Assembly (NCBI GenBank): GCA_031550725.1
Contig: JAVBOH010000011.1
Span: 39,307 to 103,306 of the forward strand
Source of the DNA: UBA946 sp031550725
Lineage (GTDB): Bacteria > Bacillota > Clostridia > Oscillospirales > Ruminococcaceae
Reading direction: 5' to 3'
Length of the DNA: 64,000 bases
Shown here piece after piece: positions 15,316-23,537 of this stretch (position 1 is the first letter of the stretch; every line of letters begins with the position of its first letter). The position numbers and the translations under genes were made by a program. Under the pieces are notes generated by a model, which saw only the letters and a list, made by a program, of their open reading frames with translations, was not told the origin of the DNA and searched no databases.

Positions 15316-16578
15316 TTACTGTATTTCGTCAAGATAACTTAAATCCATTACATATAAATAATCATCATACAGCGATTTAAGTATAATTTTATAACCATTA
15401 GTTAGTGGAACAGAAAGCCATCCAGTATTTTGGAAGGAAAATTCATCAACTACATCACCAGTATCAGAATTTACAACTAAAAATTTCATACCATTCATTC
15501 CATTGTCAGCACCAAAAAGCAAATACTTTCCATCAGCAAAGAAATAATTACTGCTATATTGATATCCGTCTGAAAGAGTGCTTTTATCAATAAAGGCTGT
15601 TGTTTCAAGAGTATCAGCATCAGTTGTATAAATTATACCTTCCTGCCAGCCCATATCATACATTTCTGAATATATTTTACCGTTATAATAACAAAAAGGC
15701 GTAACATTGTGGGTGTCATCAACATCCCTTGCTGTATTGGTTGTAAAATCATACACACCAAATCCCCATGTACATTCCCAACCACCAGTAGTATAAACAA
15801 AACGGTTTTCATCTATTTCAAATGTTACACTTTGATGTCTGTTGGTTTTATCGTAAGGTTCAGTGTACTTACCAGCAACAATTATTTCATCGCTATTAGC
15901 ATCATAAATGCTGTATTCATTATAGTAATAATAATGATTTCCGCACGACTGCAAATACATTGCATTTTCATCATTCTGAATAATAGCACTGTCAAAATCC
16001 TTTGTTATTACCAACGTTTTATTAGGTACATATCGACTGTCGTCATAATCATAATTACAAATATCAAACTCGCAAAGAGTATTATCAGCAAGTGATGAAT
16101 TACGCATAAAAATATATTGATTATATATATCATCAGCAGGCAAACTTAGATGATACATTAGAATTTTACTATTTCTATCATAAAATTTAAAGTTCCACTG
16201 CATTTCTTCTTCAAGGCAATTACTGTTTTCATATGTCAGATAGTAAAAACACATCGTATTGCTGTCAACATACATAAAATCCATATTAGGTATCCATTGT
16301 GGTCTGAATTCGCCATACATTTCTCTGATGTCATATTCATATGTACCCTTAGGCAAGACAACTTCGCTCTTTACTTCAACTTCTGTTTGAGAAGTTTCTG
16401 TTAGTTGAGTTAATTGTGGTGCAGTTGTATTTTGCGTTGTAGTAATTTGTTCAGTTTCAGTTTGCGTTATTGTTTCCGTTTCTGTTTGATTTATCTCATC
16501 ATTTGATTTTGCGCACGAAGATAAAGTCAATGCCAATAATATTGCCGATAATGCCATTATAAATATTTTATTTTTCAT
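15316..16578 (-). CDS. Secreted lipoprotein, tandem paralogue A
   Basis: Function unknown. A 420-residue product with a lipoprotein signal peptide (TLSSC, lipidated Cys22). A Thr/Glu/Gln-rich linker to about residue 75 is followed by a globular region of repeated beta-type segments (YYNGKIYSEMYDMGW, ADGKYLLFGADNGMNGMKF, LYVMDLSYLDEI) that suggest a beta-propeller. ATG 16578 is preferred to an upstream GTG because GGGGTGA lies five bases ahead. It is 18 bp after its paralogue (16597-17853) and shares linker and C-terminal sequence, so the pair arose by tandem duplication and is probably one operon. Confidence 0.75.
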   Translation of the reverse strand: MKNKIFIMALSAILLALTLSSCAKSNDEINQTETETITQTETEQITTTQNTTAPQLTQLTETSQTEVEVKSEVVLPKGTYEYDIREMYGEFRPQWIPNMDFMYVDSNTMCFYYLTYENSNCLEEEMQWNFKFYDRNSKILMYHLSLPADDIYNQYIFMRNSSLADNTLCEFDICNYDYDDSRYVPNKTLVITKDFDSAIIQNDENAMYLQSCGNHYYYYNEYSIYDANSDEIIVAGKYTEPYDKTNRHQSVTFEIDENRFVYTTGGWECTWGFGVYDFTTNTARDVDDTHNVTPFCYYNGKIYSEMYDMGWQEGIIYTTDADTLETTAFIDKSTLSDGYQYSSNYFFADGKYLLFGADNGMNGMKFLVVNSDTGDVVDEFSFQNTGWLSVPLTNGYKIILKSLYDDYLYVMDLSYLDEIQ

Positions 16579-16596
16579 GTTAATCACCCCAAAAAA

Positions 16597-17853
16597 TCAC
16601 AGTATTTCATCAAGATAACTTAAATCCATTACATATAAATAATTATTATCTCTTGATTTAAGTATAATCTTATAGCCATCAATTAACGAAATGCTAAGAC
16701 ATCCAGTATTTTCAAAGAAAAATTCATCAACAATTTCACCTGTATCAGAATTCACCGCCAAAAATTTCATGCCATCCATATCATTATCAGCACCAAAAAG
16801 CAAATACTTACCATCAGCAAATATATAATTATTGCTGTATTGATATCCGTCAGCAAGTTTATTTTTATACAAAAATGCTGTTGTTTCAAGGGTATTAATA
16901 TCAGTAATATAAATTATATCTTCTTCCCAATCCATATTATATATTTCTGAATATATTTTACCATTATAATATCCAAAAGGGAAAGCATTATGAGTTCCAA
17001 CAACATCCCTAGTTTCATTAGTTGTATAATCATAAATTCCAAATCCACAAGTCCATGCCCAGCCATCTGATTGGTACACAAAACGTTTTTCGTCTATCCC
17101 AAATTTAATATTTTGAATTCTATTACTCTTATGGTCAACTCCATAATATTCACCAGCAACAATAATTTCATCACTTTCAGCATCATATATGTTACAGTCG
17201 TTATAATAATAATTATAATCTCCGAACGAATGAATATGTTTTATCCCCTCGTCATGATGAATTATTTCATAAGTATAATCTTTATTAATTCTTATTGTGT
17301 TTTCAACAAAGAATGAATAACTGCCAAATGAATAATAACACATATAAAATTCACACAGAACATCATCTGGTAATGATGAATTGCGCATATCAATTAAATT
17401 ATAGCTTTTTACTGTATCAGGCACAGTAATGTGCAAGTTTTGCGTTTTGCTTTCAATATCAAAAATTTTAAACTGCCAATGTGTTTCATTATCATTTTTA
17501 TCACTATAACCTTTATAATGAAAACAAATAGTATCATCATCAATATATGTAAAACCCAAATTTGACGACAATTCTAGTTTCTTCTCACCATACAACTCAT
17601 TCAAATCAACTGCATATGTGTTCTTTGGCAAAACAACTTCAGGCTTTACTTCAACTTCTGTTTGAGTAGTTTCCGTTAGTTCAGTTATTTGAGGAGCAGT
17701 TGTATTTTTTGTAGTAGTAACTTGTTCAGTTTTAGTTTGCGATATAGTTTCCGTATCGATTTGATTTACCTCGTCATTTGATTTTGTGCATGAAGATAAC
17801 CCTGATACCAATAATATCGTCGATAATGCTATAATTAATAGTCTGTTTTTCAT
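16597..17853 (-). CDS. Secreted lipoprotein, tandem paralogue B
   Basis: A 418-residue paralogue of the next gene downstream. Signal peptide and lipobox end at Cys22 (GLSSC), followed by the same Thr/Glu/Gln-rich linker. The same segments recur with substitutions (ADGKYLLFGADNDMDGMKF, LYVMDLSYLDEIL at the C-terminus). Conservation is highest in the N-terminal linker and last 120 residues and lower in the middle. The ribosome site GGGGTG precedes ATG 17853. A propeller-like surface lipoprotein is the best structural guess; no catalytic motif is visible. Confidence 0.75.
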   Translation of the reverse strand: MKNRLLIIALSTILLVSGLSSCTKSNDEVNQIDTETISQTKTEQVTTTKNTTAPQITELTETTQTEVEVKPEVVLPKNTYAVDLNELYGEKKLELSSNLGFTYIDDDTICFHYKGYSDKNDNETHWQFKIFDIESKTQNLHITVPDTVKSYNLIDMRNSSLPDDVLCEFYMCYYSFGSYSFFVENTIRINKDYTYEIIHHDEGIKHIHSFGDYNYYYNDCNIYDAESDEIIVAGEYYGVDHKSNRIQNIKFGIDEKRFVYQSDGWAWTCGFGIYDYTTNETRDVVGTHNAFPFGYYNGKIYSEIYNMDWEEDIIYITDINTLETTAFLYKNKLADGYQYSNNYIFADGKYLLFGADNDMDGMKFLAVNSDTGEIVDEFFFENTGCLSISLIDGYKIILKSRDNNYLYVMDLSYLDEIL

Positions 17854-17970
17854 AATGTCAACACCCCAATTTTATACTTTAATAAGATTATACCATACCC
17901 TAAAAATATATCAATAGCTGTTCCAAACTGACATTGCAATGTTATCATATTGTAATATGTACAACGTAAA

Positions 17971-18007
17971 AAGGCAATACCACATAAATATAATACGGTA
18001 TTGCCTT
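17971..18007 (-). terminator. Terminator of the CapA-type gene
   Basis: AAGGCAATACC / GGTATTGCCTT perfect 11-bp stem with TTTTTACG following on the minus strand. Confidence 0.82.
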
Positions 18008-18012
18008 AATTT

Positions 18013-19281
18013 TTATATTACAAGAAATTTTTCATTGATAGTATTTTCCAGCACACTCTTTATATAATCATAGCTAAACTTACTGTTTGAACGCACCCCA
18101 TGTGCACTTGCAAGCTCTGCGGTATAATCGGAAAATTTATATATCTTCACATTTGCATAACCATACTCATAATGGGTAACAATAGGCACAAGCTTAATAT
18201 TGCTGAATACAGGCTGTTTGTCACGGGCAGGTGCATCATCAAGCAGCACCATAACATCAAACTGCAAGATACCTCCTATTAGATTTTGTCCGACACTTTG
18301 TGCGGAAATAAAATTACCAAGCGAGTATGCACATATTGCCTGCGAGCCATCCTCACGGTCAATAAGCTCAATATCACGCAGAACATGAGGATGATTGCCA
18401 ATAATAATATCCGCACCAGCTTCAGCAAGCTTTTTCGCAGTTTCACGCTGATAATCAGAAATTATATCGGAATTTTCAACACCCCAGTGTAATGCGACAA
18501 CACATACATCGGAAATTTCACTAGCTTTCTTTATCTCACTAACCATAAGGTCAATATTAAAAGCATCACCAATTATCATTTCGGAGTCAGACGGCAGGCT
18601 TAAACCATTCAAATGCTCTGTGTATGACAAATAGGAAAATGTAACGCCGTTTATTTCATTTGTGCGGATATTATCTCTGTCCTGCGCATTTCGGTATGCA
18701 CCTGCCACTGTTGCGTTATCCTTTGTGTCCCAGTAATCAAGACAAGCCTTTAAGCCATCCTCGTTTTTATCAAGCGTATGATTATTTGCAATGGTGAAAA
18801 CATCAAAGCCAATATCAAGCATATGATTTCCAAGTGCAATTGGCGAGTTAAATCTAGGATACGTTGATGGTGCATAAATATCATTGCAGATAAGTGTTTC
18901 CTGATTTATAACGGCAACATCAGCTTTGGATATTATATCCGCAACATTTTCATATGCAAAGGTAAAATCATAGCCATCATCATTGTCACGAGCTTGTGCC
19001 TGCTTATAAATACTTGAATGAATGAGATTGTCACCAACTGCAAGAAAACTTATATTTGCAAATTCCGGTGGTTTTTGCGTTATAACAGGAGGTTCTGTAA
19101 CAGTAGTAGTCGGCGGTTCTGTAACAGACGGAGGTACTTCCGCATCTTTACCTGCCTCAAAGTCCTCGACAGTGATATTTACAGGAATTGCAGGCTCCTC
19201 TGAAACGCTTTTGCATCCGAACAGCATAACAGAAACGCATAACATTAAAGAAAGCAGTATTCTGTTTTTATTTTTTATCAT
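18013..19281 (-). CDS. CapA/PgsA-family lipoprotein (metallophosphoesterase fold)
   Basis: A 422-residue lipoprotein: signal peptide with Cys23 (MLFGC), a Thr/Pro-rich linker (about 40-70), then a CapA domain beginning ISFLAVGDNLIHSSIY. Metal-site motifs include INQETLI, TIANNHTLDK, ALHWGVEN, GNHPHVLRDIE and YSLGNFIS. CapA/PgsA proteins take part in poly-gamma-glutamate capsule export in Bacillus, but capB/capC partners are absent, and such lone copies in Clostridia have no established role. It has its own terminator. Confidence 0.88.
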   Translation of the reverse strand: MIKNKNRILLSLMLCVSVMLFGCKSVSEEPAIPVNITVEDFEAGKDAEVPPSVTEPPTTTVTEPPVITQKPPEFANISFLAVGDNLIHSSIYKQAQARDNDDGYDFTFAYENVADIISKADVAVINQETLICNDIYAPSTYPRFNSPIALGNHMLDIGFDVFTIANNHTLDKNEDGLKACLDYWDTKDNATVAGAYRNAQDRDNIRTNEINGVTFSYLSYTEHLNGLSLPSDSEMIIGDAFNIDLMVSEIKKASEISDVCVVALHWGVENSDIISDYQRETAKKLAEAGADIIIGNHPHVLRDIELIDREDGSQAICAYSLGNFISAQSVGQNLIGGILQFDVMVLLDDAPARDKQPVFSNIKLVPIVTHYEYGYANVKIYKFSDYTAELASAHGVRSNSKFSYDYIKSVLENTINEKFLVI

Positions 19282-19379
19282 AATATCCTACCGACACCTT
19301 TCATTTTATCTTAAAGAACATTATATACTATTTTTATTAATATTTCAACTCAAAAAATATATTATATGCCATAATTCTA

Positions 19380-19408
19380 TTGCATTTGCATGGGTAATAT
19401 TATATAAT
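19380..19408 (+). promoter_or_regulatory. Sigma-A promoter for the nicotinamidase-like gene
   Basis: TTGCAT (19380-19385), 17-bp spacer, TATAAT (19403-19408). A 12-base direct repeat (CAATATACATTG-like, about 19420-19443) follows in the leader and could be a regulator site. Confidence 0.65.
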
Positions 19409-19495
19409 AATGATATAGTTCAATATACATTGCAATATACATTCTTTCCTTTTGTAATACCAATATTCAAATTAAATTTATAAGGAGGATTTTAC

Positions 19496-20164
19496 ATGAG
19501 AAAGTTTGATGAAAAAACCATTACAGGATGCGTGGATGCAATTGAGGGTCTTATTAATGAGATACAAAATCTGGAGAGTATTAACTTTTCTGATTTCAAA
19601 CCAGACAATACAGCATTGATTGTTGTTGATGTTATTAATGGTTTTATCCGTGAGGGAGCAATGGCGTCATCGCAGATTGAAAGTGTTATCTCTCCAATTG
19701 AAAAGCTTATGAAAAGCTGCAATGCTGTTGATATACCTATTATTGCATTTGCTGACTGCCATAAAGACGGCTGTGCAGAATTTAATTCATTTCCGCCGCA
19801 TTGTATAGATAAGACTAGCGAGAGTGAGCTTGTTGATGAACTTAAAAAAGTTGGCGGCTATTTCCTTATGAAGAAAAACTCCACTAATGGTTTCCATGAG
19901 AAAGATTTTTTACAGTGTTTAATTCAAAATCCAAATACAAATACTTTTATTGTAACTGGTGACTGCACCGATATTTGTGTTTTGCAGCTATGTCTTAGCT
20001 TACAGACTTGGTATAATCAGCAGAATAAAAAGGTGAAGATTATTGTTCCTGCTAATTGTGTTGAAACATATGATGCACCATATCATAACAGCTATTTGAT
20101 GAATATTGCTTCCTATAAGCTTATGATAGACAGCGGTGTAAAATTCGTATCTGAAATTGTGTAA
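19496..20164 (+). CDS. pncA: Nicotinamidase-like isochorismatase-family hydrolase
   Basis: Predicted to deamidate nicotinamide to nicotinate for NAD salvage. The 222-residue protein has the family triad: Asp45 (ALIVVDVINGF), Lys126 or Lys127 (LMKKNSTNGF) and Cys161 (GDCTDICVL). The metal-site pattern D87-x-H89...PPHC with His102 is specific to nicotinamidases within the superfamily. Position directly upstream of pncB, which uses the product, strongly supports the assignment. Ribosome site AAGGAGG precedes ATG. The symbol is assigned by motif and context, not by search. Confidence 0.85.
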   Translation: MRKFDEKTITGCVDAIEGLINEIQNLESINFSDFKPDNTALIVVDVINGFIREGAMASSQIESVISPIEKLMKSCNAVDIPIIAFADCHKDGCAEFNSFPPHCIDKTSESELVDELKKVGGYFLMKKNSTNGFHEKDFLQCLIQNPNTNTFIVTGDCTDICVLQLCLSLQTWYNQQNKKVKIIVPANCVETYDAPYHNSYLMNIASYKLMIDSGVKFVSEIV

Positions 20165-20187
20165 GATAGTTTTAAATTTATCAATGC

Positions 20188-20216
20188 TTGACATATAATC
20201 ACAATGAGTATATAAT
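20188..20216 (+). promoter_or_regulatory. Consensus sigma-A promoter for pncB
   Basis: TTGACA (20188-20193), 17-bp spacer and TATAAT (20211-20216), a full consensus match inside the short pncA-pncB gap, so pncB can be expressed apart from pncA. Confidence 0.85.
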
Positions 20217-20256
20217 TATTTATATGAAATAATTGTCAGAGAAAGGACACATCAAA

Positions 20257-21705
20257 ATGTATAATAATCAAAGAAATCTCTCGATGCTTCTCGATTTTTA
20301 CGAGCTTACAATGGCAAATGGATATATAAAGAACAACATTGGTGAAAAGACGTCATACTTCGAGATGTTTTTCAGAAGTGTTCCGGACAATGGCGGTTTT
20401 GCGATTATGGCTGGTCTTGATACCCTTATTGATTATCTTAAAAATCTTAAATTTACAGAGGATGATATTACCTATTTAAAGAGTAAGGAGATTTTCGATG
20501 AAGATTTTCTTGATTATCTTCGCAATTTTAAATTTGTATGCGATGTTTGGGCAGTTCCAGAGGGTACGCCGATTTTCCCAAACGAGCCGCTTATTATAGT
20601 AAAAGGTCCTGCTATTCAGGCGCAGATGATTGAAACTATGGTGCTTATTTGCATAAATCATCAGAGTATGATTGCAACAAAGGCTAACCGAATTGTGCGT
20701 GCTGCTGACGGACGTCCTGTTATGGAGTTTGGGTCTAGACGTGCGCAAGGGTTTGATGGTGCTGTTTATGGCGCAAGAGCTGCATATATTGGCGGCTGCA
20801 GCGGAACAGCCTGCGCAATCGCCGACAGAGATTTGCAGACTCCTGCTTTAGGCACAATGGCGCATTCATGGGTGCAGATGTTTGATACTGAGCTTGATGC
20901 TTTTCGTGCATATGCTGATTGTTATCCTAACAGCACGACCCTGCTTGTTGATACATACAACGTTTTAAAATCTGGTGTGCCTAATGCTATTACCGTTTTT
21001 AAGGAATTAAGAGAAAAAGGCGGCAGTAATTTTGGTATTCGTATTGATAGCGGAGATATAACTTACCTATCCAAAAAGGCTCGCAAAATGCTTGATGAGG
21101 CAGGACTTTCCGAGGTTAAAATTGTCGTTTCCAACTCACTTGATGAAATGATTATCCGTGATATTCTTTTGCAGGGAGCAAAGGTTGACAGCTTTGGTGT
21201 TGGTGAAAGGCTTATTGCATCAGCATCTGCACCTGTTTTCGGTGGTGTTTATAAGCTTGTTGCAACCGATGAAAATGGCGTTATTACACCTAAGATAAAA
21301 CTTTCCGAAAATGTTACAAAAATCACAAACCCTCATTTTAAGGAGCTTTGGAGATTTTATGATAACCTCACAGGCAAGTCAATGGCTGATGTCATGACTG
21401 AATTTGGCGAGGAAATTGACCAGTCAAAGACTTATGAAATCTTCGACCCAGAGTTTACCTACAAGCGTAAAACCCTTGAAAATTATACTGCCGTTAAGCT
21501 TTTAAAGCCTATTTTTGAAAAAGGTGAATGTGTATATACCTGCCCTCCTGTGCATGAAATCCGTGATTATTGTGCAGCACAGGTTGATACTCTTTGGGAT
21601 GAACTCAAGCGTTTTGAATATCCTCATAAATATTATGTTGACCTATCACAAAAGCTTTGGGACATCAAGGACGCTCTTCTTCGCAAGGTTTACGGAAATA
21701 AGTAG
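20257..21705 (+). CDS. pncB: Nicotinate phosphoribosyltransferase
   Basis: Converts nicotinate plus PRPP to nicotinate mononucleotide with ATP use, the committed step of the Preiss-Handler pathway. From ATG 20257 it has 482 residues. Motifs include LLDFYELTMANGY at the N-terminus, EFGSRRAQG, GTMAHSWVQMF and the phosphate-binding IRIDSGDIT region. AAAGGA lies nine bases ahead of ATG; an in-frame TTG at 20233 precedes the ribosome site and is not the start. It works directly after the nicotinamidase-like gene. Its last about 40 bp overlap the 3' end of the antisense broken gene at 21665-22003. Confidence 0.95.
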   Translation: MYNNQRNLSMLLDFYELTMANGYIKNNIGEKTSYFEMFFRSVPDNGGFAIMAGLDTLIDYLKNLKFTEDDITYLKSKEIFDEDFLDYLRNFKFVCDVWAVPEGTPIFPNEPLIIVKGPAIQAQMIETMVLICINHQSMIATKANRIVRAADGRPVMEFGSRRAQGFDGAVYGARAAYIGGCSGTACAIADRDLQTPALGTMAHSWVQMFDTELDAFRAYADCYPNSTTLLVDTYNVLKSGVPNAITVFKELREKGGSNFGIRIDSGDITYLSKKARKMLDEAGLSEVKIVVSNSLDEMIIRDILLQGAKVDSFGVGERLIASASAPVFGGVYKLVATDENGVITPKIKLSENVTKITNPHFKELWRFYDNLTGKSMADVMTEFGEEIDQSKTYEIFDPEFTYKRKTLENYTAVKLLKPIFEKGECVYTCPPVHEIRDYCAAQVDTLWDELKRFEYPHKYYVDLSQKLWDIKDALLRKVYGNK

Positions 21706-22003
21706 GATTTTCCTCCATCTTGTTATACATTTGAATTATTAAGCTTGCACCGCATATCATACCAATTTCCATGTATACTTCATCAGCGGTGCAGCTATAA
21801 TTGATAAAATGCTTAAAGGCTTCATCGAATTCATCATCGTTAGGAAAATTTTCTCTGAGAAATTCTAATGCTTATTTTTGCGCATCATCAATTCTTTGCT
21901 GATATATTTGATTAGTATTCTCGTGGTTTTCCAAGCCACTCAATAAAAATCCTCTTATTTGTTCTATGCTGCTACGTTCAAATATTTCTGATATGTAACT
22001 CAT
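21665..22003 (-). pseudogene. Small unknown gene interrupted by an in-frame TAA
   Basis: From ATG 22003 (AGAGGA upstream, consensus promoter at 22035-22063) the frame reads MSYISEIFERSSIEQIRGFL and meets TAA at 21872-21874 (codon 44). It then continues open for 68 codons, with DDEFDEAFKHFINY and MEIGMICGASLIIQMY, to TGA at 21665-21667. Without that stop it would be a 112-residue, mostly helical acidic protein whose C-terminal part recalls small DUF6809-like clostridial proteins (weak resemblance). The last bases lie antisense to the end of pncB. One base change explains the stop, so the lesion is recent, or the first 43 residues are functional alone. Confidence 0.65.
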
Positions 22004-22034
22004 GTTTTCGTATCCTCTCAATATACTTTATTAT

Positions 22035-22063
22035 ATTATATACCGTTTTATCGTATTTGTCAA
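22035..22063 (-). promoter_or_regulatory. Consensus sigma-A promoter for the broken small gene, flanked by direct repeats
   Basis: Minus-strand TTGACA (22058-22063), 17-bp spacer, TATAAT (22035-22040). TTTATCG occurs twice in direct orientation at 22047-22053 and 22077-22083, between the divergent genes, and may be the XRE regulator's binding site. Confidence 0.75.
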
Positions 22064-22101
22064 TATACAATACCCATTTATCGAACACAAGGAGATAATT
22101 T

Positions 22102-22434
22102 ATGCAGTTTTCACAACGATTAACCTCATTAATTAATCAAACTAAACATACTCAAGCTGAATTAGCTCGTTTTGTTAATGTAAAACCAAATACAGTTAGT
22201 GATTGGATTAATAAAAATACAAGTCCTAAAATTGAACATCTATATCTAATTGCCGAATTTTTTAATGTATCTTTCAATTATCTTATGACAGGTATGGAAA
22301 AAGCTATACCTAATCTAACAAATGATGAACAGCAACTTCTCGAAGTTTACAATAACCTCGAACAAGATGATAAAATCAGGGTATATGAACGTGCATTGAC
22401 GTTATTTGATATATCAAAAAATAATATTTTATGA
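22102..22434 (+). CDS. XRE-family helix-turn-helix regulator
   Basis: A 110-residue DNA-binding protein. The Cro/CI HTH spans about residues 5-60 (TQAELARFVNVKPNTVSDWI, LIAEFFNVSFNYLM) and is followed by a short acidic helical C-terminal region that could dimerise. It is divergent from the broken gene at 21665-22003, and the 98-bp gap holds two TTTATCG repeats, so local autoregulation and control of that neighbour are likely (inference). Ribosome site AAGGAG precedes ATG. Not clearly a phage repressor, since no phage genes are near. Confidence 0.87.
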   Translation: MQFSQRLTSLINQTKHTQAELARFVNVKPNTVSDWINKNTSPKIEHLYLIAEFFNVSFNYLMTGMEKAIPNLTNDEQQLLEVYNNLEQDDKIRVYERALTLFDISKNNIL

Positions 22435-22589
22435 CAAATTTTGATATTGTCTACTTTCGTTACCACATTCGCTAAGAATTTGTTAAAATATTCACTTTTA
22501 TGAATCGACAATCCATGATATAATGTATATGTACGTAATATGATATAATCGTTTTAACATATATTTTATCTTGGGGTGAGGTGAATTTT

Positions 22590-23357
22590 ATGGGTGGCAT
22601 TGCAGCTTTATCAATTAATATCTCGGGGCAGAGTTCAGCAAGTTATGGCTCTAATATGAAAATCCGTCAGCTTGAAGCACTTAAGAAGAACGCTGAGGAA
22701 GAACTTGAAAACAAGGATATTAAAGGGATTGACAAATCTAAGCTTAATGAAAAGATAAGCAGAGTTGAAAATCAAATTGAAAGGCTTGAAGTTAAGGAAG
22801 ATAAGTCGGGTAATAAATCAACCGATGAGCTTTCCGATGCTGAAAAAAGGCGTCGTTTCGATTCTTTTGAATGCTCAGCCTGTGAAAATCGTCGCTATCA
22901 GGATGGCTCGGATGATTCTGGAGTATCTTTTCAAAATCCAACTAAGGTTAATCCTGCCGCTGCTGAGGGTGCTGTTCGTGCACATGAAAACCAGCATGTT
23001 ACAAGAAATAAAGCAGAGGCTGACCGTGAGGGAAGAAAAATTATTTCACAGACGGTTACAATCAAACACGCAACTTGTCCGGAATGCGGAAAGAATTATG
23101 TTGCAGGCGGTGTAACTAGAACAACCACTGCACCTGATAACTCAAAACAGATTAATAGTTCCATCAGTAAAGCCGATAATTCTAATGAGAACAACGGCAA
23201 TACTTTACAGGATGCTAATAAGCAAGGTAACGTAAATAAAGGATTTAAAAATCAAGATAATAACGACAATTCTATTTTCAAATTGTCAAAAGGTTTTGGC
23301 GTTGGTATGTTTGATGATACACACGCAAAAGGTAACGGTCTTGACACTGTTGCATAA
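22590..23357 (+). CDS. Putative zinc metalloprotease with HENQH motif (SprA-related/CJM1_0395-like)
   Basis: A 255-residue protein without signal peptide. Order of features: N-terminal unstructured start, charged coiled coil (about 23-72), a Cys pair in FECSACENRRYQDGSDD (Cys95, Cys98), the sequence GVSFQNPTKVNP, HExxH as His132-Glu133-Asn-Gln-His136, and a second Cys pair TCPECGKNYVAGG (Cys163, Cys166), then an Asn/Gly-rich tail. This arrangement matches a widespread uncharacterised family annotated as putative metalloproteases. ATG 22590 is six bases from GAGGTG; the upstream in-frame GTG 22581 lies within that site. Substrate unknown. Confidence 0.75.
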   Translation: MGGIAALSINISGQSSASYGSNMKIRQLEALKKNAEEELENKDIKGIDKSKLNEKISRVENQIERLEVKEDKSGNKSTDELSDAEKRRRFDSFECSACENRRYQDGSDDSGVSFQNPTKVNPAAAEGAVRAHENQHVTRNKAEADREGRKIISQTVTIKHATCPECGKNYVAGGVTRTTTAPDNSKQINSSISKADNSNENNGNTLQDANKQGNVNKGFKNQDNNDNSIFKLSKGFGVGMFDDTHAKGNGLDTVA

Positions 23358-23370
23358 TAATAAAATTATA

Positions 23371-23404
23371 GCTGCTGTATGAATATTTTCTTACAGCAGC
23401 TTTT
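23371..23404 (+). terminator. Terminator after the putative metalloprotease
   Basis: GCTGCTGTA (23371-23379) pairs with TACAGCAGC (23392-23400), followed by TTTT. Confidence 0.8.
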
Positions 23405-23503
23405 AAATTTTCTCTGTTTAAGGGGTGTCACGCATATGACGGAGTGGTTGTGAAACTCATGTAATATGGACGATTTCATATAACCACGCAAAATGAAAAG
23501 AAA

Positions 23504-23532
23504 AAGGCTACCATTAATAAAATGGCAGCCTT
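23504..23532 (-). terminator. Terminator of the transketolase operon
   Basis: AAGGCTACCATT with AATGGCAGCCTT (one mismatch) around a 5-nt loop; on the minus strand it is followed by TTTTTCTTTTC. Confidence 0.75.
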
Positions 23533-23537
23533 AAAAC

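Noticed and set aside
20165..20256. Riboswitch or NiaR operator upstream of pncB
   Set aside because: The gap holds a consensus promoter and a short leader; no NiaR-like palindrome or structured leader was found.
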